A stretch of DNA of 64,000 bases from Gentiana macrophylla (Eukaryota > Streptophyta > Magnoliopsida > Gentianales > Gentianaceae): the NCBI GenBank assembly GCA_026214975.1, contig CM047817.1, forward strand, positions 61,164,407 through 61,228,406, in the 5' to 3' direction. Positions within the stretch are counted from its first letter, which is position 1, and each line of letters starts with the position of its first letter. The notes beneath the pieces are model-generated. The model was not told the DNA's origin, ran no database searches, and saw only the letters and a list, made by a program, of their open reading frames with translations. Made by a program: the position numbers and the translations under genes. Below, piece after piece: positions 1 to 11,250 of the stretch.

Positions 1-1740
1 CCCCCACTTAGCTTTTGGTCGTCCTCGAGCAAAACAAGTGATAAAACAAAATGAATGAGGGACAAAATTCATGAAAAGATAAGATATAAGGGACAACCAG
101 ATAATACAACCGATCGAATCATAACCACACGTTAACCTTAATATAAATGTATAACAGAGTGTGTGTGTGACAAGCCTTTTCCATTTCCACTATCCTCTCT
201 TGAATAATTCAAGCACTACGCACAAATATCCATTCAGACAGTCCTAATGACTTTCCTAGGTATAGGCAGCAAAAGTTCCACACAAAGTCCTCTCGTGTAC
301 TTATTAGGATAATCCCTAAAGCATATAATTCAGTTTATACTGGGGATAGTCAGAAGATAACTAAGTTTTCAACTATGCTTAACCAAACTGTCAATTTTTT
401 TTCTTTTTCACATTTTTAGCATATGCCTTCATTCCAGCAATATGACGTTTCGTGATAACACCCTAGCTGGACTACTATCATCAGGCAGTTGCCCTCTTTC
501 CCAGCAATAGGACGTTTCGTGATAACACCCTAGCTGGACTACTATCATCGGGCAGTCGGGAGCTTTTAAACCTCATAGTGATATAGGACGTTTCGTGATA
601 ACGCCCTACTGCACTCAAATCATTGGTAGCTACAACCGACATATTCTTAATTTGGTATTTTTTTCTTTTCATTCCACTTAACTTATATCCTTTCTATCAC
701 ATTCAAACCTTCAGATATTCACAGTACACGTTCAAAAATTAGGTACTAAGTTACTGCAATTATCTCTAGAATAACCACAAGGATACTGAATGGATACAGT
801 TTAAAATTTTCGCTTCAATGTCAAAGGCTTACGTGAAGGAATTCATGTTACACAAATAAATTTGGGGTTAAAATGCACCTACGGATCACATTGGTTATAT
901 ATATCCAAATTGATCATTACATCTTCAAATACATGAAAAATATACCTTATAAAGTTCATTTTAATCAACTTATTAATGCACGAAAAAAAAAGATCAGAAA
1001 CTAAGGGTTTTTTTTTTCTGATACAAAATAAACAATTAATGCCATTGCTAGACCATCATCGACTCTACCTCCCACTTACGATTTTGCATTACCCTCAACA
1101 TGTGAATGAGATAGAGAAGAAGACTTAGCTTATAAACCTAGCAGAAAGGTGCTATCGAATCCCGTAGCAGCCATGAGAAAACACGAACCGAATCCTTATA
1201 CCAAAACAAACAAAGCAAACACGGGACATAGTCCTCGTGCCAAAGTATGCAATAGGGATATGGGAATAATAAAAAAATGGCCCTGTCACGTCAGAAAATT
1301 CGATAGGCAATATATATATGGTCACTCTCCTAAAAGCTTTAGATGGAAAAATAACTCACACAGGTAAAGCACAGAACATCTAAACATATACGTATCATAG
1401 AGAGTATCAAACGAGTATATATCATAGTCAAGGAATAAATTCATATTGGAAACAGACTAAATCATAAAATGTAGCGAGTCTTTTATACCCAGATCCTCAA
1501 GGGTTAATTCATTCTAACAACCTAAGTCCAAGAAATGATGTATTTGAATGTTAATAGTGTACTCCCTCGGGATTTTCGGATAACCACCTAATCGTTCCCT
1601 TTAAAAGATATTCAAACATTCATCCTGATACTTGGTTGTGCTATGTGTTCAACTTCCATTATGATCATTCATTCCACATATTCTACATTTCATTAAGACT
1701 AGTTGTATCCAAATTATTATTATTATTACTATTATTATTA
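1..1740 (-). other. 3' non-coding region of an Athila/Tat-like LTR element
   Basis: No believable gene is visible here. The stretch lies downstream, on the minus strand, of the gag remnant and the post-pol motif, so I read it as the long 3' untranslated region of the same element. It holds a 67-bp tandem repeat and an ATT microsatellite near 1717. The 5' LTR sequence at 3.2-5.2 kb does not recur here, so the 3' LTR, if present, lies beyond the window start. Assignment is by position only. Confidence 0.45.
434..610. repeat. 67-bp tandem repeat, two full copies and a partial third
   Basis: Copies begin with CCAGCAAT at 434 and 501 and share GACGTTTCGTGATAACACCC and CTAGCTGGACTACTATCATC. A shortened third copy starts near 579. 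It lies in the 3' non-coding part of the Athila-like element. Confidence 0.85.
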
Positions 1741-1785
1741 TCGGGCTGCCTCCCGGTAGCGCTTTTGGTTAACGTCGTTGGCTCG
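1741..1785 (-). other. Post-pol conserved motif of Athila/Tat-type elements
   Basis: On the minus strand this reads AACGACGTTAACCAAAAGCG followed by CTACCGGGAGGCAGCCCGA. A motif of this kind (AACGACGTTAA...GCGCT..GGGAGGCA.CCC) follows the pol stop codon in many plant Athila/Tat-like elements. A related copy occurs at 36665-36701. Here it follows gag-type sequence with no pol between, implying deletion of pol. Confidence 0.6.
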
Positions 1786-1808
1786 ACAATAAAAGCACAC
1801 GTACCTTA

Positions 1809-3003
1809 CTATCCATTATCTAATGGATAAGTTTTTCTTGCATGATTCTTCAACGAATATTCAGAATACGAGCCATCCATCTCATCTCTATATAGACTCC
1901 GTCGTGCCTTGGCTCTAGGCACTTTAGTGAAGTATCTTCCCAAGAAAATAAGAACCGGATTAGGTGCTTCCACATCCCAGTCCAAAATATAGTGATCAAG
2001 TGGGAAGATCACTTCTGCTTCGCTCACTTGCTTATCCACAACCACCTCAACACTCTTTGGCTCCAACGGCTCCTTAGTTGTGACTTCCTCCGGATGACTT
2101 ATCTCTAATTCAGGCACAGTGTCCTCTATGTTCTCCAACACCGGGTGTATTTCTTCACCTTCTTGGTGATTAACATCTTCAACCATCTCTAATGTCGGCT
2201 CTATCATAGGACAACCGTCTTCAGCATCACACCATGTTGGAGGGGAGCTTGACACTTCTACTTCACTAAGTTGAATGTCGGATCCTAATTTCATAGTACT
2301 GACCTCTTCTCTATCATAAAGGAGTGGGGGAGCTAGGTCAATGCCATGGTCTTGAGCCATTTTCCCGAGCCGTCTCTCAAGATTCTTAAGCATACTAAGA
2401 AGGAGTTGGAAATTCTCATCTTGCTCCTTCCCGAAAGAGTAGAAATTATTGTTCGCTCCTCTAATTTAGCTTCAAAATCGCCAGATTGAGAGGGGCCTTG
2501 AGAATTATGAAAGTGTTGAGGAAAAGATTGGCCAGACCAACTTTGATTTTGATTGGAAAAATTGATATCTTGGTCCTGATCAAGTTCGGGTTTTGATAGA
2601 AATTTGGATTCAAAATTGAAACCACGATTTGGAAAATTGCTGTGGCGAGAGAGGCGATTGTTAAAACTCGATATATTGCTGCCATCTGGCGCTCGCCACC
2701 CATAGGACAAAAAGGAGAAGTATGTCCCACATTGTCACATAGCTGGCATATGATCGATCATCATTGTCCTTGATTTTGGACAGCATTAACTTGATATGCA
2801 GAAGCGGAAAGAAGTTGACACTGGCCAACAGCATGGCCAGGTTGACAACATCTTTCACAGAACAGAACATGTGAGTTCTGAGGAAAAGACTGGGTCTGAT
2901 TCATAGGATTGTATGACCCCGTATTGACTTCGAGTTTGCATAAACCAAAATATATATATTTTTTAATTTTTTTAAGGAAAGAAAACAGAAACACTAAGGG
3001 CAC
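1809..3003 (-). pseudogene. Ty3/gypsy (Athila/Tat-like) gag remnant, frameshifted, pol absent
   Basis: The gag protein would form the retrotransposon particle and bind RNA. It is spread over three minus-strand frames. Two CX2CX4HX4C zinc knuckles are visible: CERCCQPGHAVGQC near 2859-2815, and CQLCDNVGHTSPFC near 2748-2706. A Gln/Asn-rich stretch and a leucine-rich LRNLE-like segment ending in LGKMAQ follow, typical of the C-terminal end of Athila gag. The last 194 codons (2393-1809) are acidic (Glu/Val-rich) and end near RYFTKVPRAKARRSLYRDEM. No protease, RT or integrase motif follows before the post-pol motif. This is therefore a gag-only, non-autonomous derivative, now broken by frameshifts. 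Confidence 0.7.
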
Positions 3004-3049
3004 AAAATTAAGAAAAAAAATTAATCAAAAACTAGACAACCGTACCGAG

Positions 3050-3172
3050 TCCCCGGCAACGGCGCCAAAAACTTGTTTTTGGTTCCGTTGGCGGGAATAC
3101 TCACCACTATACTACCTTAGAAAAATTAATAATGAACTGGACAACCGCACCGATTCCCTGGCAACGGCGCCA
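3050..3172 (-). other. Duplicated primer binding site (tRNA-Asp)
   Basis: Plus-strand TCCCCGGCAACGGCGCCA (3050-3067) matches the 3' end of plant tRNA-Asp as I recall it, so the minus strand carries a tRNA-Asp primer site of the Athila/Tat type. A second, slightly diverged copy (3155-3172) lies 105 bp away and shares flanking GACAACCG and AAAAACTTG. The copy at 3155-3172 abuts the LTR end. The other is a tandem duplication of the leader. Confidence 0.8.
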
Positions 3173-4256
3173 AAAACTTGTCTCGGATTTTATGCAAAGC
3201 AAAATATAACAAGTAATAAAATAAATCCGGTTTACCCCAAGTGCAGGGATCGTAGTATAGCGATTAAAAACCGGAGTCGATCCACAGGGAATCGAGGTTG
3301 GTCTAGTTCTTAATTTTTCTAAAAGTGTCACGAGAAATAAAAACTAAAAACGAAAACAAATAACTGGACAGAGGGTTGTCAATCCAAAGTCAGGAAAGAT
3401 AATTACGAACCGAACTAACTAAGTTAATTCTAATCTATAAACTAAGAAGACAATAAAAATTGCTACGATTACTATGATGAAGACGAAGCAAAACAGCACA
3501 ACGATTTTTCTTTCAAGTAATTTAACAACGAACAAGCAGTGATCCACCGATTCCCGCAACCCTCAATTTCGACTCTAGATTATCTTGTGGTGATTTAACG
3601 AAAATTGTGATTCACCTATCGAAGGTATGAACTCCTAATCTCTTAGAAAAGTTCGCCTATCAATCTTTTATCTTTCGATTTTAAAGATTAACGCTTTCAT
3701 AACAAAGGCGTGAAATCTCTCATTTTCGCAATCTAGATAATCAATCAAACAACTCTCGTTATTTTTAGGTTAAAAATCTAATCTTTACTATGGTGATCTA
3801 AGGTTTAACGACGATTCTCATCAAACGTTAAACATCAAACAGCAACCATCTCTCGATTTAAATTGCATAATCAATAAGGACATAATAAAGATACAAAATT
3901 TTGATAAAAACTCACAAAACAATCCAAAAGTCGAAATCGAGATGTTGCTAAGAATCGGTTTCACAAGGCTTGTTCCAACGTGCTTTAGCCTCTCATCATC
4001 GTATGATTGCATGAAATCATTTCAGATTACAACTGTTGATTCGGAGACCGTATTCTCTGGAAACAGTTACGACTTCAACAACAACGATCTTTCGATAATT
4101 TTCCGAGCATTACAACAATACTACGATATTATTATTTTTGATACATATATATAAGTATATAAGTATATAGATCTATAGATACATAAATATAGATACTAAT
4201 ATAGATATATATATTGTTACTACAAAGAAATAAAACAAGAAAAATGAAAAGGAAAA

Positions 4257-4258
<2 letters not shown>

Positions 4259-4332
<74 letters not shown>
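4259..4332. repeat. (AT)n microsatellite
   Basis: Uninterrupted AT dinucleotide tract of about 74 bp inside the LTR. The long Ile/Tyr reading frames across it are artefacts of the repeat. Confidence 0.97.
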
Positions 4333-4335
<3 letters not shown>

Positions 4336-4423
4336 TACTACAACTAATAAATAAAACAAGAACAAGAAAGAAAAAAAAAGAATGGCCGAAAGAAGCAGGG
4401 GCATTTATTCTATTAAGAGTGCG

Positions 4424-4435
4424 CCTATTTATAGG
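4424..4435 (-). promoter_or_regulatory. Putative LTR TATA box
   Basis: CCTATAAATAGG on the minus strand, followed by GC-containing sequence, in the expected U3/R position of the LTR. It would drive transcription toward the primer site and gag. Confidence 0.5.
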
Positions 4436-4591
4436 CAAAATAGTCATGGCCGGACCGGGCCGGGAAAATGCCGGACCAGGCCGGCCTAATCATTGCATTC
4501 AGCCCCCTTGATCATCTAATTTACGGATATAAATTTATATATTTGAATAAAACTTCTAAAATTCATATCTCGAGTTCTGGATCTCCAAACA

Positions 4592-4885
4592 ACATGATTC
4601 AAGAGGCATCGGAAAGATCTCGGAAAAATCTACAACTTTCATGAAGGACTCTTCTTCAGAAAATATCGTTTTGATGAGCCATTCATTTGTCGAAGATATT
4701 TCTCGATTTCCACTAAATCGAATCGATTAGCCACTTGACCACTTGACTTAATGATACTTGAGTTTTAGGAGTCCGATTGACGTGATTCAAAATGCGTTGG
4801 AAAGCTCTTTCAAAGATCTACAACTTTCATTAAGGACACTTCTTCAAAAAATGTCTTTTTAATTAGCCATTTGTTCGTCGAAGAT
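4592..4885. repeat. Degenerate direct duplication inside the LTR
   Basis: Two copies (4592-4700 and 4781-4885) share ATGATTCAA/GTGATTCAA, TCTACAACTTTCAT and AAGGAC.CTTCTTC, then a GCCATT..TTCGTCGAAGATAT block. They are separated by about 80 bp. Confidence 0.65.
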
Positions 4886-5671
4886 ATAATTCGTTAGTGG
4901 TACCACTAACCACTGAGCCACTTGACCACTTAAGTTAGTGGCACACTCTTATATCCCTAAAAATACCTCTTTTATGCCTCAAAACGTGTCATTACTCGGG
5001 ATTTTGGTCAACCTATAATTCTGCAATAAACCACCAAAATACCAAACGTAAATCCGACACGACACTCCGGTTACTAAACCGGTACAAAAACTAATAAAAA
5101 CACATAAAAATACGATATTTTATATAATACTTACTAATTACGTATTTAGATAAATCTAAGGAATTAATTACTTGATTTGATACATAAATGCTCAAAATGG
5201 TATCAGAAGTGGGGTGAAATGTTATAATAATAATAGTGAATTTTTCCGTCATCACCGTGCGTGCAACGGGAAGTGGAAGGAGAAATAATAGGGATGAGAG
5301 ATGGTAGATTAAATTGCAGAAAGTTTCTTTTAAGCGCATTAGATGACTAGAAAAACAATACGGGAAAGAGGATGTCGCTGATAGGGTTTTTTCATTCGGA
5401 ATATTATTCCACAAAGGGTGTAACGGTAAATTCATACTTCATTGGAATAAAAAAGTAAAAAAAAAAATCGTATATCGTCATTGGCCAGAATCAAACTCGA
5501 GTCACTAAGAACAAATACCACCGTTTTCCCACTAAACTAACATACATTATTATTAAAATATAAAATTTGGGCCCATCATATAATTTTTACACTATTACAA
5601 TTGGTCCCCTTATATCATGGGCCTGGCTGATGTCGCTTCATCTTGCCCAACCACAGGGCCGCCACGCCTAT

Positions 5672-5746
5672 GGTACCAGGCATACCTTGAAAGTCGTTCC
5701 GATCGTTTGCGTTCACACCCTCCACATGTAGAGACTGAACTTCCAT
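5672..5746 (-). pseudogene. CASPL5 exon-1 copy A1 (frame open)
   Basis: Open 25-codon frame, MEVQSLHVEG to GMPGT, N-type (DRNDF). A cTTATATAAg TATA element lies at 5807-5816, about 60-70 nt upstream of the ATG. There is no downstream CASPL5 exon, so it cannot make a full protein. Confidence 0.6.
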
Positions 5747-6465
5747 AGGCACTGCAGCAAGGGATGTACGTAATTCGGTAGTTGCAGCAACAGGTGGATT
5801 TCAAATCTTATATAAGCGAGAATTTCCCCATTGTCCTCCCCCCAATGTTCCCTTTGCCCCCTTTTTCATTTCCTTTTTAATTAAAACATACCATAGATTA
5901 TGTGGGGTTCTATTTTGACAGCATATATTGTATGAGCCAGAAACAACAAGAGGAACAACCATGACACAGATGGGGACCGAAATTTCAGAAAGAAAACGGA
6001 TACACTCAATGTTCTATCCTTTTGTCTAATTGCTAAAAGAGATGTCATTGCCCATTATATAATTTGCAACGGGCAGGAGCCGTGCGTGCAACGGGCATGA
6101 GCCGGCGTGCAACGGGAACTGGAAGGAGAAATAATAGAGATTAGAGATGGTAGATTAAATTACAGAAAGTTTCTTTTAAGCGCATTAGATGTCTAGAAAA
6201 AAAATATGGGAAAGAGGATGTCGTGGATAGGGTTTTTTTCATTCGGAATATTATTCCACAAAGGGTGTAACGGTAAATTCATACTTCATTAGAATAAAAA
6301 AGAAAAAAAATCGTATATCGTCATTGGCCAGAGTCAAAATCGAGTCACTAAGAAAAAATACCACCGTTTTCCCACTAAACTAACATACATTATTATTAAA
6401 ATAAAAAATTTGGGCCCATTATATAATTTTTACACTATTGTAACTGGTCCCCTTACCCATCCCTA

Positions 6466-6540
6466 GGTACCAGGCATACCTTGAAAGTCCTTCCGATCGT
6501 TCATGTTCACACCCTCCACATGCAGAGACTGAACTTCCAT
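6466..6540 (-). pseudogene. CASPL5 exon-1 copy A2 (frame open)
   Basis: Open 25-codon frame, K-type (DRKDF), with an Ala-to-Met change (VNMND). TATA-bearing long unit. The hAT tip just past GMPGT is deleted here, so a stop follows at once. Confidence 0.6.
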
Positions 6541-7272
6541 AGGCATAGCAGCAATGGATGTACGTAGTTCGGTAGTTGCAGCAGCAATTGGATTTCAGAT
6601 CTTATATAAGCGAGAATTTCCCCATTGTCCCCTCTTGTCCCCCCATTAATTTCTTTTTTAATTAAAACATACCATAGATTATGTGGGGTTCTATTTTGAC
6701 AGCATATATTGCATGAGACAGAAACCTCAAGAGCAACAACCATGACACGGAGGGGGAACAAAATTTCAGAAAGAAAATGGATACGCTCAATGTTCTATCA
6801 TTTTGTCTAATTGCTAAAAGAGATGTCATTGCCTATTATATAATTTGCAATGGGCAGGAGCCGTGCGTGCAACGGGAAGTGGAAGGAGAAATAATAGGGA
6901 TTAGAGATGGTATATTAAATTGCAGAAAGTTTCTTTTAAGCGTATTAGATGACTAGAAAAAAATACGGGAAAGAGGATGTCGTTGATAGTGTTTTTTCAA
7001 TCGGAATATGATTCCACAAAGGGTATAACGGTAAATTCATACTTCATTAGAATAAGAAAGAAAAAAAAATCTTATATCGTCATTGGCTATACTCAAACTC
7101 GAGTCACTAAGAATAAATACCACGGTTTTCCCACTAAATTAACGTACATTATTATTAAAATATAAAATTTGGGCCCATTATATAACTTTTACACTATTGC
7201 AACTGGTCCCCTTATATCATGGGCCATGGGCGGTCGCTCATCTTGCCCGGCCCTCGGGCCGGCCCTGCCTAT

Positions 7273-7347
7273 AATACCAGGCATACCTTGAAAGTCGTTC
7301 CGATCGTTCGCGTTCACACCCTACACATGTAGAGACTGAACTTCCAT
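7273..7347 (-). pseudogene. CASPL5 exon-1 copy A3 (nonsense)
   Basis: N-type copy with a TAG at codon 9 (GAG to TAG). Short unit: the TATA-containing 190 bp is missing. Confidence 0.6.
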
Positions 7348-7893
7348 AGGCACATCAGCAAGGGATGTATGTAGTTCGGTAGTTGCAGCAGCAGCTGGAT
7401 TTCAGAAAGAAAACAGATACGATCTATCCTTTTGTCTAATTGGTAAAAGAGATGTCATTTCCCATTATATAATTTGCATCGGGCAGGAGCCGTGCGTGCA
7501 ACGGGAAGTGAAAAAGGAGTAATAATAGGGATTAGAGATGGTAGATTAAATTGCAGAAAGTTTCTTTTAAGCGCATTAGATGACTAGAAAAAAACGGGGG
7601 AAGAGGATGTGTCGATAGGTTTTTTCATTTAGAATATTATTCCACAAACGGTGTAACGGTAAATTCATAATTCATTAGACTAAAAAAGTAAAAAAAAAAA
7701 TCGTATACCGTCATTGGCAAGAGTCAAACTCGAGTCACTAAGAACAAATACCATCATTTCCCACTAAACTAACATACATTATTATTAAAATATAATATTT
7801 GGGCCCATTACATAATTTTTACACTATTGCAACTGGTCCTCTCATATCACGGGCCCTGGGCGGTCGCCCAGCCCTAGGGCCGGCCCTGCCTAT

Positions 7894-7968
7894 AGTACCA
7901 GACATATCTTGAAAGTCCTTCCGATCGTTCGTGTTCACACCCTCCACATGCAGAGACCGAACTTCTAT
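7894..7968 (-). pseudogene. CASPL5 exon-1 copy A4 (start lost)
   Basis: K-type copy. The start codon is ATA instead of ATG; the rest of the frame stays open. Long, TATA-bearing unit. Confidence 0.6.
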
Positions 7969-8710
7969 AGGCACAGCAACAAGGGATGTACGTAGTTCGG
8001 TAGTTGCAGCATCAGTTGGATTTCAGATCTTATATAACAGAGAATTTCCCCACTGTCCCCCCATTGTCCCCCATTTCATTACCTTTTTAGTTAAAACATA
8101 CCATAGATTATGTGGGGTTCTATTTTGATAGCATATATTGCATGACCCAGAAACGTCAAGAGCAACAACCATGACACGGAGGGGGACCAAACTTTCAGAA
8201 AGAAAACGGATACGCTCAATGTTCTATCCATTTGCCTAATTGTTAAAAGAGATGTCATTTTCCATTACATAATTTGCAATGGGCATGAGCCGTGCATGCA
8301 CCGGGCATGAGCCGTGCGTGCTACGGGAAGTGGAAGGAGAAATAATAGTGAGTAGAGATGGTAGATTAAATTGCAGAAAGTTTCTTCTAAGTGCATTAGA
8401 TGACTAGAAAAAAAAATACGGGAAAGAGGATGTCGGTGATAGGGTTTTTTCATTCGGAATATTATTCCACAAAGGGTGTAACGGTAAATTCATACTTAAT
8501 TCGAATAAAACAGAAAAAAAATCGTATATCGTCATTGGCTAGAGTCAAACTCGAGTCACTAAGAACAAATACCACCATTTTTCCAATAAATTAACGTACA
8601 TTATTATTAAAATATAAATTTGGGCCTATTATATAATTTTACACTATTGCAACTGGTCCCCTTATATCATGGGCCCTGGACGGTCGCTCATCTTGCCCGG
8701 CCCTGCCTAT

Positions 8711-8785
8711 GGTACCAGGCATACCTTGAAAGTCGTTCCGATCGTTCACGTTCACACCCTCCACGTGCAGAGATTGAACTTCCAT
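8711..8785 (-). pseudogene. CASPL5 exon-1 copy A5 (frame open, no TATA)
   Basis: N-type copy with an open 25-codon frame. Short unit without the TATA region. Confidence 0.6.
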
Positions 8786-9360
8786 AGGCACAACAGCAAG
8801 GGATGTACGTAGTTCGGTAGTTGCAGCAGCAGCTGGATTTTAGAAAGAAAATGGATACGCTCTATCCTTTTGTCTAATTGCTAAAAGAGATGTCATTGCC
8901 TATTATATAATTTGCAACGGGCAGAAGTCGTGCGTGCAACGGGCATGAGCCGTGCGTGCAACGGGAAGTGGAAGGAGTAATAATAAGGATTAGAGATGGT
9001 AGATTAAATTGCAGATAGTTTCTTTTAAGCACATTAGATGACTAGAAAAAAATACGGGAAAGAGGATGTCGCTGATAGGGTTTTTCATTCAGAATATTAT
9101 TCCACAAAGGATGTAAGGGTAAATTCATACTTCATTAGAATAAAAAAGTTAAAAAAAAATCGTATCGTCATTGGCCAGAGTCAAACTCGAGTCACTAAAA
9201 ACAAATGCCACCGTTTTCCCACTAAACTAACATACATAATTATTAAAATATAAAATTTGGGCCCATTATATAATTTTTACACTATTGCAACTGGTCCCCT
9301 TATATCATGGGCCCTGGCCGGTCGCCCATCTTTCCCAGCCCTAAGGTCGGCCCTGCCTAT

Positions 9361-9435
9361 GGTACCAGGCATACCTTGAAAGTCCTTCCGATCGTTTTCG
9401 TTCACACCCTCTATATGTAGAGACTGAACTTCTAT
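9361..9435 (-). pseudogene. CASPL5 exon-1 copy A6 (start lost)
   Basis: K-type copy with ATA in place of ATG and a Val-to-Ile change at residue 8. Long, TATA-bearing unit. Confidence 0.6.
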
Positions 9436-10199
9436 AGGCACAACAGCAAGGGATGTACGTAGTTCGGTAGTTGCCGCAGCAGCTGGATTTCAGATCTTAT
9501 ATAAGAGAGAATTTCCCCATTGTCCCCCTTTCATTTCCATTTTAGTTAAAACATACCATAGATTATGTGGGGTTCTATTTTGACAGCATATATTGCATGA
9601 GCCAGAAACGTCAAGAGCAACAACCATGACACGGAGGGGGACCAAAATTTCAGAAAGAAAACGGATACGCTCAATGTTCTATCCTTTTGTCTAATTCCTG
9701 AAAGAGATGTCATTGGCCATTATATAATTTGCAACGGGCAGGAGCCGTGCGTGCAACGGGCATGAGCTGTGTGTGCAACGGGAAGTGGAAGGAGAAATAG
9801 TAGGGATTAGAGATGGTAGATTAAATTGCAGAAAGTTTCTTTTAAGCGCATTAGATGACTAGAAAAAAAATACGGGAAAGAGGATGTCGCTGATAGGGTT
9901 TTTTAATTAGGAATATTATTCCACAAAGGGTGTAACGGTAAATTCATACTTCAATAGAATAAAAAGTAAAAAAAAAAAAAGAAATCGTATATCGTCATTG
10001 GCCAGAGTCAAACTCAAGTCACTAAGAAAAAATACCACCGTTTCCCACTAAACTAACATGCATTATTATTAAAATATAAAATTTGGGGGGAAGGGGCTAG
10101 AAGGACAAAAAAAATGATAAATGGGTCCAGAAGGACAAATTTCAAAATCAGAGATTAGTAAGGACAAATTGCTAATATAGTGACAAAAATGCCCTTTTA

Positions 10200-10595
10200 T
10201 AATTTTAATAGTAACAGCCAAGGAAGAAGTAGTAACAACCCATTAAATATCGTAACATCCAATGAAAAATAGTAACAACCTAAAAACAGGTAGTACAGCC
10301 TCGAAAAAAATCGTAACACCCAATGAAAAAGAAGTAACAGCCTAAAAACAAGTAGTAACAATCTTAAAACAAGTAATAACAGCCCGTAAAATATAGTAAC
10401 GGACAATAAACAAGTCGTAACAGTCCCATAAAATGTCGTAACATCCTAAAAACAAGTAGTAACAGCCCGTAAAATTAATAGTAATAGCCCATAAAATATA
10501 GTAACGGCCTATAAACAAGTAGTAACAACCCGTAAAATTAATAAAGTACATAAAAAATTGTAGTAACGTTACAAAATTAATAGTAACAACCGTAA
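10200..10595. repeat. Degenerate ~24-bp minisatellite in the MULE
   Basis: About sixteen variants of GTAACAGCCCGTAAAATATA and AGTAACAACCTAAAAACA in head-to-tail order. Subterminal repeats like this are common in Mutator-like elements. It is not coding. Confidence 0.8.
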
Positions 10596-10841
10596 ACCCT
10601 AAACCTTTTCAAAAAAAAAAAAAAGAACAGCCTGCTTCTCTTCTCCAAAAACAGCCCGAAGAGATGAAAACCGGCGGCAGCAAATAATTGATCATCTCCA
10701 AAAACGATTCTTGAATTGATCTCCAATAATTGATCATTCTCCAAAAACAGCATGCTTCTCTTCTCCAAAAACGATTCTTGAATCATCTCCTTGAATCAAA
10801 AAATAATTGAACATAAATGGAATCAACAAATAAGAATATAG

Positions 10842-11250
10842 ATGAAAACCGGCGGCAGCAGCAGTAGAAAGGATTCCGACCACCACCAATCGTCACCACC
10901 AATCGATTATGGCCCTAGGACGATTCTGGGGCAAAGCTTCCATGGCCCCAATTACCACGCCGCCGCCGCCGCACTCTCTCTCTACCGCCCCAGGCCTCCA
11001 CTCTCTCCGGTCTCCTCCCGTTTCTCCTAATCGTCCGGTAAGACTCCTCGTTGCTCAAAATTGTGTATCTGTTCTTACCAAAAAGCATATTAGTCACGAG
11101 GTCAAGAGAAGGGGACTTGGAGGATAAAATCTGCAAACGATTTGCAGAGAAACAGTGGGGTAATTTAGTGCAGCATCCGGTATTGATTGCAATCGGATTT
11201 TTAAGAGGGATGTTTCATAGGTTTAGAGAAGAGAAGAAGAGAGAATGAGG
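10842..11250 (+). pseudogene. Captured gene fragment, family not recognised
   Basis: GC-rich relative to its surroundings. Frame 1 opens with a Ser/His-rich stretch (MKTGGSSSRKDSDHHQ) and stays open for 62 codons. A second frame gives a Pro-rich stretch, and downstream sequence encodes KHISHEVKRRGLGG or, in another frame, KICKRFAEKQWGNL. The same segment with small differences is at 35923-36195. I do not recognise the parent gene; it may include 5'UTR plus coding sequence. Confidence 0.5.

Larger units (their letters stand above)
3179..5194 (-). repeat. 5' LTR of the Athila-like element (outer end uncertain)
   Basis: The inner end is fixed by the adjacent primer site, and the LTR ends ACA on the minus strand. 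The outer end cannot be set from one copy; about 5195 is a guess, just before unrelated sequence leading into array 1. It contains a long (AT)n tract, a minus-strand TATA box near 4430 and a degenerate internal duplication (4592-4700 and 4781-4885). There is no coding sequence. Confidence 0.55.

Noticed and set aside
4132..4447. Long minus-strand frames of Ile/Tyr repeats
   Set aside because: They are translations of the (AT)n tract, as are those at 56036-56286 and 56622-56870.
5199..5210. TGGTATCAGAAG, like an initiator-Met primer binding site
   Set aside because: No LTR end before it and no gag after it; array sequence follows within 60 bp.
6507..6761. Recurring minus-strand frames such as MVVALEVSVSCNICCQN in the array units
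   Set aside because: They read the promoter/leader region of the units in the wrong frame and end at ...MWRV across the exon-1 ATG; the exon-1 frame is the one that matches CASPL5.
8270..8320. Repeated GAGCCGTGCGTGCAACGGGCAT units as a CRISPR or attachment-site array
   Set aside because: One to three degenerate copies without unique spacers, in a plant nuclear satellite.
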